Part shown: positions 1 to 6,197 of the stretch, one piece after another
Layout: every line of letters starts with the position of its first letter
Numbering within the stretch: the first letter of the stretch is position 1
DNA from: JACPLA01 sp035291905
Lineage (GTDB): Bacteria; Bacteroidota; Ignavibacteria; UBA10030
Reading direction: 5' to 3'
Assembly: GCA_035291905.1 (NCBI GenBank)
Contig: DATDRF010000270.1
Location: forward strand, 1 to 7,307
Length of the DNA stretch: 7,307 nt
Notes under the pieces: generated by a model
Database searches by the model: none
What the model was told of the DNA's origin: nothing
What the model saw: the letters and a program-made list of their open reading frames with translations, nothing else
Program-made: the position numbers and the translations under genes

Positions 1-302
1 ACCCGCGTCTTCTTGCCTTCGGCGAAAAGATCAAAGGTGACGATTGAATTCCCCTCATATCCATCATACCGCCAGGTATATTTGAGCTTCTTGAATTTTA
101 CGACTTCCAGCACCTTGCAGAGATGCAGATACTGCTTTTCCTCAGTTCCGCCGTAGAATCGGAATTCAAAGCCTACCTCAGGGTTGAATTCCTTGATATC
201 GAAGGACCATTGCTTTATCTGGTCTTTGTCTGTGATCGCTTTCCAGACTTTTTCCACGGGCGCGTCGTAGGTGCGCTCGATGGTGAACGGGTTCGTGTTC
301 AT
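1..302 (-). CDS. AHSA1/SRPBCC-domain protein, 3' end cut by window
   Basis: The first 100 residues of a protein of the START-like SRPBCC superfamily, AHSA1 (activator of Hsp90 ATPase homologue 1-like) type; the C-terminal part lies outside the window. The N-terminus reads MNTNPFTIERTYDAPVEKVW, the typical first beta strand followed by the 'DAPVEKVWKAITD' helix start, and continues with a Trp/Phe-rich stretch and the 'FEFRFYGG' and 'YTWRYDGYEGNSIVTFDL' strands expected of this helix-grip fold. Family members form a hydrophobic ligand cavity, but the ligand is rarely known. The ATG at 302 was chosen because GGAG lies 6 nt upstream. An in-frame ATG at 314 (MENQ extension) would consume that Shine-Dalgarno and has none of its own. 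The gene follows an ArsR repressor gene on the same strand, a very common pairing, so co-repression is likely. The 168-bp gap is larger than usual and holds a palindromic repeat. Confidence 0.9.
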   Translation of the reverse strand, partial: MNTNPFTIERTYDAPVEKVWKAITDKDQIKQWSFDIKEFNPEVGFEFRFYGGTEEKQYLHLCKVLEVVKFKKLKYTWRYDGYEGNSIVTFDLFAEGKKTR

Positions 303-327
303 TTGATTCTCCATGAGCAAGCTCGAA

Positions 328-366
328 TTCCCGCGTTTCCCGCTTTCGCGGGAATGACCGCGGGAA
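328..366. repeat. Nested palindromic repeat (REP-like)
   Basis: Two nested perfect inverted repeats are visible. The outer arms are TTCCCGCG (328-335) and CGCGGGAA (359-366). The inner arms are TTCCCGC (337-343) and GCGGGAA (348-354) around a TTTC loop. The 'CGCGGGAATGAC' core resembles the scattered extragenic palindromes common in many environmental Gram-negative genomes. It lies between the ArsR and AHSA1 genes. As RNA it would form a hairpin between the two cistrons, but no T-run follows on the minus strand, so it is not a good terminator. It could stabilise or attenuate the downstream message. Copy number cannot be judged from one window. Confidence 0.6.
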
Positions 367-370
367 CGAA

Positions 371-460
371 TCTCTAAATTCTCAACAAGCTCCAAGATTC
401 CAAGCACGAAGTTCTAAACATTGGGTTTTGAGCCTTAGAGTTTGGTTAGTGTCTCGTACT
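371..460. other. AT-rich degenerate intergenic stretch
   Basis: This stretch between the ArsR stop and the palindromic repeat is distinctly more AT-rich than its surroundings. It is built of loosely similar units such as TCTAAATTCT, CCAAGATTCCAAGC and GTTCTAAAC. No reading frame or promoter is apparent. It looks like degenerate repeat-derived spacer rather than a regulatory region, and together with the adjacent palindrome it explains the long gap within an otherwise compact gene pair. Confidence 0.35.
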
Positions 461-470
461 GAGATCTGCT

Positions 471-848
471 TTACTTCCTTCTACGGCCATTTCCTTTTCG
501 CTTCCGGTGCTTGTCTTCACTGTCTGTTGCCTGCAATTCCTTGAGATACGCGTCGAGGCGGTCGAGGCGTTGTTCCCACATCTCCCGGTATTTATCGATC
601 CAACCGGCGGCCACGTCGAGGGGCCAGGCATTGACTGAAAGAAAATGATCCCGTCCTTCGACCCGCCTGCGAACAAGTTGGGCCCGTTCGAGAACGAGAA
701 TGTGTTTTGAGACGGCGTTCAGCGACATATCGAACGGGCGGGCCAGGTCTGTCACTCTGGCCTCCCCGCGGGAGAGGCGGGTCAGGATGGCGCGCCGGGT
801 GGGGTCGGCAAGGGCCATCATGGTCCGGTCCAAATGCGTCGGTGTCAT
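471..848 (-). CDS. ArsR-family transcriptional repressor
   Basis: A 125-aa winged helix-turn-helix regulator of the ArsR/SmtB family. It opens with the family hallmark 'ALADPTRRAILTRL' (residues 12-25). The HTH follows at about residues 31-55, with recognition helix 'SLNAVSKHILVLE', then the wing 'LVRRRVEGRDHFLSVN' and a C-terminal helix 'MWEQRLDRLDAYLKEL'. There are no cysteines, so a classical thiol metal site is absent; this fits the branch of the family paired with AHSA1/SRPBCC genes, whose inducers are mostly unknown. The ATG at 848 is preferred: AAAAGG lies 6 nt upstream, whereas an upstream in-frame TTG at 854 directly abuts that site and lies inside the operator. The last 17 or so residues form an unusual basic tail (KHRKRKGNGRRRK) beyond the normal family end. 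The gene is probably autoregulated and co-transcribed with the AHSA1 gene. Confidence 0.94.
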   Translation of the reverse strand: MTPTHLDRTMMALADPTRRAILTRLSRGEARVTDLARPFDMSLNAVSKHILVLERAQLVRRRVEGRDHFLSVNAWPLDVAAGWIDKYREMWEQRLDRLDAYLKELQATDSEDKHRKRKGNGRRRK

Positions 849-870
849 ATTCAACCTTTTGGTTGAATAT
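847..870. promoter_or_regulatory. Predicted ArsR operator, 10-4-10 inverted repeat
   Basis: A perfect inverted repeat: ATATTCAACC (847-856), spacer TTTT, GGTTGAATAT (861-870). It covers the -10 box, predicted transcription start, Shine-Dalgarno and first bases of the start codon of the ArsR gene. ArsR-family dimers bind such AT-rich dyads, and TTCAACC-N4-GGTTGAA dyads fit regulators of the AHSA1-linked type. Binding here would block RNA polymerase directly. The assignment is inferred from position and symmetry. Confidence 0.8.
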
Positions 871-894
871 AATCATGAGGGGGGCGGATGTCAA
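866..894 (-). promoter_or_regulatory. Sigma70-type promoter of the ArsR-AHSA1 unit
   Basis: On the minus strand, a perfect -35 box TTGACA (894-889) is followed after 17 bp by TATATT (871-866). The expected start near 859 gives a leader of only about 11 nt, which just includes the AAAGG ribosome binding site before the ATG at 848. Overlap with the operator dyad indicates a strong promoter held in check by its own product. Confidence 0.8.
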
Positions 895-1213
895 GCGAAA
901 AGATCGACTTGCAAGACTGGCAAGAGCGCTCTCTCTCTTCCTGCCGCCGATCTCAGGGTCAATGCGTTTTTCCCGTTCTTCGGAATTACTCCTGCTTTGT
1001 TTTTCCATATCTGGGAACAGACGATTCATGCAGGCACTGTCGTTGAAAACGACCGCCTTCCCTGATGGCACAGGAATTGACTCGACATTGCACCACTGCT
1101 GACCGAGCTTTTACCCGGTCACGGGCAATTTTCGCGGAAGCTGCAGGAGGCAGAATCCCCCAAACAGCTTCCCGGACCATTGCATACGAGTTTCCATACG
1201 ATGAGAGGCGATC
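895..1213. other. Intergenic region upstream of the hybrid kinase gene
   Basis: About 320 bp between the divergent ArsR promoter and the kinase start. Short reading frames exist but overlap neighbouring genes in wrong frames and have no recognisable protein character. No convincing sigma70 promoter was found for the kinase. The only partial match is a sigma54-like TGGCAC-N5-TTGA at 1066-1080, which lacks the expected GC of the -12 element. No terminator, RNA gene or repeat was recognised. Confidence 0.5.
1203..1208 (+). promoter_or_regulatory. Ribosome binding site of the hybrid kinase
   Basis: GAGAGG ends 5 nt before the ATG at 1214. An in-frame TGA at 1202-1204 rules out any upstream extension, so the start is well fixed. 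Confidence 0.75.
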
Positions 1214-3991
1214 ATGGCGAACCGCGCAGTCGATGGACAACCGACAGTCAGCAAACTTTCCGCATCGGAGATCGTTCCGACCGATGGATCCGGCGAGGCG
1301 GCCCGCCCCGGAAGGACTGATCAGGACACCACTGAAGAACTTCGACGGTGGGCGGAGTATTATCAAAAAGTGACCAGAAATTTCCCCAACGGGACCGTGA
1401 CCATCTATGATCGCAATCTACGCCTGAAGTTTGTAGCGGGTCAGGAGCTTGAGAGTTCGGGCAGGAACGCCGGAGATCTTGTGGGAAAGACGTTTGAAGA
1501 ATTAGCTCCACACGAGGTGTTTGTCGTTGCCGAACCGCACTTGAGAGGTGCCTTTGAAGGGAGAACCGGGATGTATGAGGCTCCCTACTGGGGAGAGAAG
1601 TTCTATCATGTGAATGTGGCACCGCTTACCGGCCTTGACGGGACGATCGATGAAATCCTCGTTATAGCACAGGACATCACCGAGAGGAAGCGAACGGAAG
1701 AGGCGCTTCGCAAGAGTGAAGAGGGTTATCGCGCCCTGGCCGAAGCCGCACAGGAGAGTATCTTTGTCATAAGCCGGGACGGAACCGTCGAATACGTCAA
1801 CAAGTTCGCAGCGTCCCAGTTCAAGTGCCGCCCGGAGGAGATTTTGGGGAAGGAAATGACATCACTCTTCCCTCCCGAAATCAGCCAGCGCCAACACGGT
1901 TCATTGCAACGTGTTTTTGAAACCTCCCAGGCGTCCTATGCCGAAGGTCAGGCGATTTTTCCGGGCGGTGCGGTCTGGCTGGGCACGTGGTTGTCCCCGC
2001 TCTTCGATGAGGGGGGCCAAGTCCGCGCAGTCCTGGGCGTTTCACGCGACATAACGGAACGTAAGCGCACCGAAGAGGCGCTCCGGGAACGGGAATTCTG
2101 GTTGAAAGAATCGCAACGAATCGCCCGTGTCGGCTCCTACGTCCTGGATATTCAACGCGGCGAATGGAAATCGTCCGATGTGTTGGACGATATCTTCGGT
2201 CTGGAGCAGGGGGCTGAAAAAACAGTGTCGAGCTGGGTTGCCCTTGTGCACCCTGATGAGCAGAAGAAGTTGCAGGAGTATTTCGCGAACTTTGTCATAG
2301 CCCAAAGGCGGCCATTCAACAAGGAGTATCGCATTGTCCGTCCGTGTGACGGCGAAGTGCGCTGGTTGTGGGGGCTGGGGGAATTGGTGCTCGGAGAGGA
2401 TGGCTCTCCCATTCGCATGATTGGGACAATCCAGGACATCACCGAACGCAAGCAGGCAGCGGACGCACTGAGGGACTCCGAGAGCCGGTTCAAATCTCTG
2501 TTTGAGTTTGCGCCCGATACGTACTTCCTGATGGACGTCCGCGGGACCTTCATCGACGGTAACAAAGCTGCGGAAGAACTTACCGGCTACAAACGAGAAG
2601 AGCTCATCGGCAAGAATCTTCTCACGTCGGGGCTTTTTTCCAAAGCAGAGGCCGGGAATGCCGCCGATTCATTTGCCCAGGCACTCCGCGGAGTGTCCGC
2701 AGTGCCTCAAGAGTTTACCCTTGACAGGAAGAGCGGCGGTCAGGCTATCGTGGAGGTCAGGTCGCAGGCCATGAGAATCGGGGGACAGGACGTCATCCTG
2801 GGAATTGCGCGGGATATCACCGAACGGAAAAAACTCGAGTCCCAGTTTCTAAGGGCTCAGCGGCTGGAAAGCCTGGGAACATTGGCGAGCGGAATTGCCC
2901 ATGATCTGAACAATATCCTGGCGCCGATACTCCTCTCCTTCCAGGTTCTTCACGACACTGTGAAGGATGAGAGGGGACGTAAGATGCTGGCCGTCGCGGA
3001 ATCGAGTGCCATGCGCGGAAAGAACATCGTAACACAGGTGCTGGGAGTCGCTCGGGGTTCGGCAGGTGAACGAGGAGCCATTCAGGTCCGCCATCTGGTC
3101 AAGGAAATATCGGAAATTATGAGGGAGACCTTCCCCAAATCAATAGAGATCGACCAGTACGTCGCAAAGGACCTCTGGGGAGTCTCGGGAGATGCCACAC
3201 AGCTTCATCAGTTGCTCATGAACCTCGTGGTCAATGCGAGGGATGCGATGCCGGAAGGTGGTATTCTCCGAATAACGGGAAAGAACTTCTTTGTTGATGA
3301 GCACTTTTCCCGGTTTCGCCCCGGAATGAAGCCGGGCCCTTATATCATCCTCAGCATCAGGGATACGGGGGCCGGCATGACTCCCGAGGTTCTTGATCGC
3401 ATCTTCGACCCCTTCTTCACAACGAAACAGCAGGGAAAAGGAACAGGATTGGGACTCTCAACTGTTCACAGCATTGCCAAAAGTCACGGAGGATTCGTTG
3501 AAGTTTCGAGCGAACCCGGCAAGGGATCGGCATTCGACATCTACCTCCCGGCGAGCTCTCATGCGGAAACAAGCTTTTCAACGAAAAGCAGCGCGAAACT
3601 CCCGAGGGGATCCGGCGAAACGATACTCTTCGTCGATGATGAAGAGGCCATTCGGGAGATTACGAGGGGAGTGCTGGAATCGTACGGATACACCGTGCTG
3701 TCGGCGGCCGACGGAATGCACGCATTCGAACTCTTTTCCGACAGGAGCAATCACTTCGATCTCGTCATCACCGACCTCATGATGCCGATCATGGACGGCC
3801 TGGCCCTGATTCAAACTATCCGGGCCACAGGCTCACCGGTCAGGATCATCGCGTCGAGCGGATTGCCTTCCAATGAAACGACGGCGCAACTCGAAAAACT
3901 TGGTGTCAGGGATTTCCTCCATAAGCCATATGCATCTGACGCTCTTCTGCGCCTTGTCGGATTCCTCTTGGGAAAGGAAGGGAAACAGTAA
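1214..3991 (+). CDS. Cytoplasmic hybrid sensor histidine kinase, 4 PAS + HisKA + HATPase + receiver
   Basis: A 925-aa two-component hybrid kinase with no signal peptide or membrane segment, so probably soluble. Four PAS domains lie at about residues 45-158, 168-284, 290-412 and 420-538. Each ends with the PAC motif DITERK (Asp154, 279, 408, 534) and, for the first three, a short helical linker. PAS3 carries the PAS_3-type 'VHPDE' and 'EYRIVRPCDGEVRWLWG' signatures. HisKA has the H-box 'GIAHDLNNILAPI', with phospho-acceptor His563. The ATPase domain shows the N-box (Asn670, Asn674, Asp677), G1 'DTGAGM' (717-722), the F-box 'FDPFFTTK' and G2 'GKGTGLGLS'. The receiver (802-920) has Asp808/Asp809, phospho-acceptor Asp854 in 'ITDLMMP' and Lys904 in 'HKP'. 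All catalytic residues are present. There is no output domain, so an Hpt protein or separate regulator elsewhere is expected. Ligands of the PAS domains are unknown. The downstream cytochrome unit has its own promoter, so a shared function is not shown. Confidence 0.97.
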   Translation: MANRAVDGQPTVSKLSASEIVPTDGSGEAARPGRTDQDTTEELRRWAEYYQKVTRNFPNGTVTIYDRNLRLKFVAGQELESSGRNAGDLVGKTFEELAPHEVFVVAEPHLRGAFEGRTGMYEAPYWGEKFYHVNVAPLTGLDGTIDEILVIAQDITERKRTEEALRKSEEGYRALAEAAQESIFVISRDGTVEYVNKFAASQFKCRPEEILGKEMTSLFPPEISQRQHGSLQRVFETSQASYAEGQAIFPGGAVWLGTWLSPLFDEGGQVRAVLGVSRDITERKRTEEALREREFWLKESQRIARVGSYVLDIQRGEWKSSDVLDDIFGLEQGAEKTVSSWVALVHPDEQKKLQEYFANFVIAQRRPFNKEYRIVRPCDGEVRWLWGLGELVLGEDGSPIRMIGTIQDITERKQAADALRDSESRFKSLFEFAPDTYFLMDVRGTFIDGNKAAEELTGYKREELIGKNLLTSGLFSKAEAGNAADSFAQALRGVSAVPQEFTLDRKSGGQAIVEVRSQAMRIGGQDVILGIARDITERKKLESQFLRAQRLESLGTLASGIAHDLNNILAPILLSFQVLHDTVKDERGRKMLAVAESSAMRGKNIVTQVLGVARGSAGERGAIQVRHLVKEISEIMRETFPKSIEIDQYVAKDLWGVSGDATQLHQLLMNLVVNARDAMPEGGILRITGKNFFVDEHFSRFRPGMKPGPYIILSIRDTGAGMTPEVLDRIFDPFFTTKQQGKGTGLGLSTVHSIAKSHGGFVEVSSEPGKGSAFDIYLPASSHAETSFSTKSSAKLPRGSGETILFVDDEEAIREITRGVLESYGYTVLSAADGMHAFELFSDRSNHFDLVITDLMMPIMDGLALIQTIRATGSPVRIIASSGLPSNETTAQLEKLGVRDFLHKPYASDALLRLVGFLLGKEGKQ

Positions 3992-4077
3992 ATCCATCCC
4001 ACCACGTTGATCCTTGAAACCTCGCTGGTGTTTGTATTCCCCTGAGCCGTCCTCACCTTTACACATCCGCGGGCGGC

Positions 4078-4094
4078 TTCCCGAGCGCCGGGAA
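4078..4094 (+). terminator. Possible weak terminator after the kinase gene
   Basis: A 6-bp perfect stem TTCCCG (4078-4083) / CGGGAA (4089-4094) with loop AGCGC lies 87 bp after the kinase stop. A second CGGGAA copy follows directly. The trailing sequence TCTGTCTT is only partly T-rich, so termination would be weak. The cytochrome -35 box begins 13 bp further on, consistent with a boundary between two transcription units. Confidence 0.3.
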
Positions 4095-4106
4095 CGGGAA
4101 TCTGTC

Positions 4107-4135
4107 TTGACAATGCCTGCGAATCCGCGTATCAT
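4107..4135 (+). promoter_or_regulatory. Sigma70-type promoter of the cytochrome unit
   Basis: TTGACA (4107-4112) is separated by exactly 17 bp from TATCAT (4130-4135), one mismatch from consensus. The predicted start is near 4142, giving a leader of nearly 120 nt. Two tandem 9-bp units, CTTCAGACC and CTTCAGTCC (4137-4154), sit over the predicted start. They could be a regulator site, though no family is recognised. Confidence 0.7.
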
Positions 4136-4248
4136 ACTTCAGACCCTTCAGTCCTAAATACGACACGCCGAAGGCCGGAAGGTCCTCGGGCCGGACATTG
4201 TTCCGCGACCTGAAGAAGATTACCACACGCCATGTTACCAGTCATGCC

Positions 4249-4256
4249 TAAGGAGG
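4249..4256 (+). promoter_or_regulatory. Strong ribosome binding site of the cytochrome gene
   Basis: TAAGGAGG is a near-perfect anti-16S match. It ends 7 nt before the ATG at 4264 and fixes the start of the cytochrome gene. Confidence 0.85.
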
Positions 4257-4263
4257 ACCATCC

Positions 4264-5949
4264 ATGGACACTATGGAAGGCGGTGCAGGGGGAGGATTCG
4301 CACGCTGGCTCGCCGTTCTCGCTGCTGCCTTTGTACTCATCGCCGCTGCTTTTTTCATAGGCTCAAGCCGCGGTGAAGAGAAGTATCGTCACATCAGTGC
4401 TTTTGCCTGGGACCGTGAGCAATGGGCCCAGCGCACAGCGGGGATCAGAACAAGCTACAATCCCGATCATGACCTTAACTCCGAAACGCTGACGCTCGTG
4501 CCGGGCGATGAGCGATGGCTGGACTTTGTGTTCTGGTGCGAGAACAACAAGCTGGCCGAACACCAGGTCGAAGCGTACGGTGGGACGGAATGGGAGGGCC
4601 CAACCGGGGGAGTGATTTTTCACTGGGCTCCGGGTTCCAGATGGGAGACGCACACTCTTGCAAGCTTCGGATTCACGATAGGCCACACCATTGGAGAGCA
4701 CCAATGGAAGGACACGCAATTCCCCGACTTCTTTGAGAAGTACGGCGGCGTTTACGGTGTCAATGTAAAGGACAGGCTGGCGGAGATCGATGTTGCGTCC
4801 CCAACGCCCTGGGTGGAATTCCTTGAATACAGCGGAGGTGCCTCAAGCCCCTACTATCGGTATCTCTTTCACCAGGAGGTCGTTATCGACCCCGTGAGGG
4901 ACAGACTCTATCTCATAGGCGGACAGGGAGTAGGTTTTGAATACACATTTGAGAGATTCTATCACGAAGTGCGTGAAGTGCTCACCGATGCGAAGGCATT
5001 TCAGTTTTTCCAGCTGTACGATTTGTACGGCCCTGGATTTGCCTCACGCGGAGGGTGGGCGAAAAACAAGATGACGGCGGCACTGAACGGAATCTACTTC
5101 GCTGACGACATGAGCAAGTGGTCGACCAAACCAGGAGTAGCAAAACCGGCCAGATACAATCCCAATCTGCCTCCCCCTTCGATTCCCGAGGGAATTCCGG
5201 AACGCGAGGCAATGGTGAGAGGCGAGATGGTTTACCGGGCCCAATGCGCCCCCTGCCACGGCGTTGCAGGCGACGGAATGGGATTTCTCGCGGCAGGCTT
5301 CGAAGTAAAACCGCGAGATTTCCGTCAGGGAACCTATAAGTTCCGGTCCACGAAGAGTGGTGAACTTCCTACGATTGAGGACGTCGAGCGCATCGTTCGG
5401 CTCGGAGTTCCTCAAACGACCATGCCCGCCTGGGGGCAATTCCTCACCAACGAACAGGTTCAGGACGTTTCCCGATACCTTGTCGTGTTTTCCGATCGTT
5501 TCCTCGAGGCCTGGAAGAGCAGCGCCAAACCGGAAATGGTGCAGGTTCCTGAGGCTCCAGCGAATCTCGCGGCCCTTGCAGCCAAAGGGAGAAAACTGTT
5601 CAATGATGGACAATGCGCAATGTGTCACGGAGATAAGGGGAAGGGAGACGGACCGTCCGCCCCGGATCTGGTCGATGAATGGAACGAGCCTATCCAAACC
5701 ACGGATCTGACCTACAAATGGCTCTTCAAGAACGGCCATTCCCCGACCGATGTCTATCGGACCTTCAACACCGGACTCAATGGAACACCCATGCCGTCGT
5801 ATCTTGATGTCTTTACGAACGAAGAAGATCGATGGGCTCTCGTTGCTTATATTCTGTCGCTTTCCCCGTCGGAGCGTCCGGTGTTGAAACTGGCGGAGTA
5901 CAAGCGGAAGATCCACTCAGTTCTCGACAAGAACGGAATCGTGAGGTGA
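4264..5949 (+). CDS. Membrane-anchored diheme c-type cytochrome with unrecognised N-terminal domain
   Basis: A 561-aa exported electron-transfer protein. Residues 14-33 (RWLAVLAAAFVLIAAAFFIG) form an uncleaved-looking signal anchor, placing the rest in the periplasm. Residues from about 40 to 290 form a domain I do not recognise. It is rich in aromatic residues, with one Cys (Cys92) and a His group (120, 130, 141, 146) around 'FGFTIGHTIGEHQW' that could bind a metal or heme. Two mono-heme cytochrome c domains follow. Domain 1 has CAPCH (328-332) with likely axial Met387 in 'TTMPAWG'. Domain 2 has CAMCH (451-455) with likely axial Met510 in 'GTPMPSY'. Both have the usual C-terminal helix 'VSRYLVVFS' / 'ALVAYILSL'. 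Gene order and promoter suggest it leads a two-gene operon with the small CxC protein. The heme domains resemble electron-shuttling cytochromes of respiratory oxidase or reductase systems. The redox partner and any catalytic role of the N-terminal domain are unknown. Confidence 0.92.
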   Translation: MDTMEGGAGGGFARWLAVLAAAFVLIAAAFFIGSSRGEEKYRHISAFAWDREQWAQRTAGIRTSYNPDHDLNSETLTLVPGDERWLDFVFWCENNKLAEHQVEAYGGTEWEGPTGGVIFHWAPGSRWETHTLASFGFTIGHTIGEHQWKDTQFPDFFEKYGGVYGVNVKDRLAEIDVASPTPWVEFLEYSGGASSPYYRYLFHQEVVIDPVRDRLYLIGGQGVGFEYTFERFYHEVREVLTDAKAFQFFQLYDLYGPGFASRGGWAKNKMTAALNGIYFADDMSKWSTKPGVAKPARYNPNLPPPSIPEGIPEREAMVRGEMVYRAQCAPCHGVAGDGMGFLAAGFEVKPRDFRQGTYKFRSTKSGELPTIEDVERIVRLGVPQTTMPAWGQFLTNEQVQDVSRYLVVFSDRFLEAWKSSAKPEMVQVPEAPANLAALAAKGRKLFNDGQCAMCHGDKGKGDGPSAPDLVDEWNEPIQTTDLTYKWLFKNGHSPTDVYRTFNTGLNGTPMPSYLDVFTNEEDRWALVAYILSLSPSERPVLKLAEYKRKIHSVLDKNGIVR

Positions 5950-5951
5950 GT

Positions 5952-6119
5952 ATGAGTACAAAACGCCTGCGGACAATTCTCCTGGCTCTTGCTGCATCTG
6001 TCGCCACGATAGGGGCTGTTTTCTATTTCGAATCAAATCATGAGGATGATTCGTACACGATGGTGAATGTCGGGGGAGAGAAGAACAAGTGCTCCTGCAC
6101 TCAGCGGCTGGAGCGCTAG
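5952..6119 (+). CDS. Small membrane or secreted protein with C-terminal CxC motif
   Basis: A 55-aa protein starting MSTKRLRTILLALAASVATI, i.e. a basic N-terminus followed by a hydrophobic segment (about residues 8-26), then a short acidic exported portion ending in 'GGEKNKCSCTQRLER'. The start lies 2 nt after the cytochrome stop, with GAGG overlapping the end of that gene, so translation is probably coupled. It is followed directly by a strong terminator, which supports a genuine second cistron. The two Cys residues in CxC could bind metal, carry a disulfide or take part in heme or copper delivery to the adjacent cytochrome, but this is inference. No family is recognised. A longer in-frame reading starting inside the cytochrome gene (5832) is not favoured, since it would overlap by about 118 bp and has no signal-like start. 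Confidence 0.72.
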   Translation: MSTKRLRTILLALAASVATIGAVFYFESNHEDDSYTMVNVGGEKNKCSCTQRLER

Positions 6120-6144
6120 AGAGACTCTGCAGCAGTACAAACAG

Positions 6145-6178
6145 GAATCCCCGCCGCTGGCGGGGATTCTCTTTTTTT
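6145..6178 (+). terminator. Intrinsic terminator of the cytochrome operon
   Basis: A perfect 11-bp stem, GAATCCCCGCC (6145-6155) and GGCGGGGATTC (6159-6169), with a 3-nt GCT loop, is followed by TCTTTTTTT (6170-6178). It lies 25 bp after the small-protein stop. On the minus strand the same hairpin is followed only by CTGTTTG, so it would serve the convergent lipoprotein operon weakly at best. Confidence 0.95.
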
Positions 6179-6197
6179 GAAACACCGCGCCTCTTCC

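Noticed and set aside
123..377. Plus-strand 84-aa reading frame
   Set aside because: It lies antisense to the AHSA1 gene, whose minus-strand product has clear family character. The plus-strand product runs into the palindromic repeat (its end, FPAFAGMT, is translated repeat).
1077..1105. TTGACT as a -35 box for the kinase gene
   Set aside because: No acceptable -10 box is found 16-18 bp downstream (TGACCG or neighbours).
1065..1373. 102-aa plus-strand frame before and into the kinase gene
   Set aside because: It overlaps the kinase start by 160 bp in another frame, has no ribosome site and its product has no recognisable character.
4165..4200. CCGG/GGCC-rich segment as a riboswitch or attenuator
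   Set aside because: Only 4-bp helices with mismatched interiors could be built by hand, which is insufficient for a structural call.
5044..5916. 290-aa minus-strand frame antisense to the cytochrome
   Set aside because: The plus strand encodes two CxxCH heme domains with matching axial Met residues. The antisense product has no domain features and is a shadow frame.
5832..5951. N-terminal extension of the small CxC protein from an ATG at 5832
   Set aside because: It would overlap the cytochrome gene by about 118 bp. The start at 5952 gives a proper signal-like N-terminus and is coupled to the cytochrome stop.
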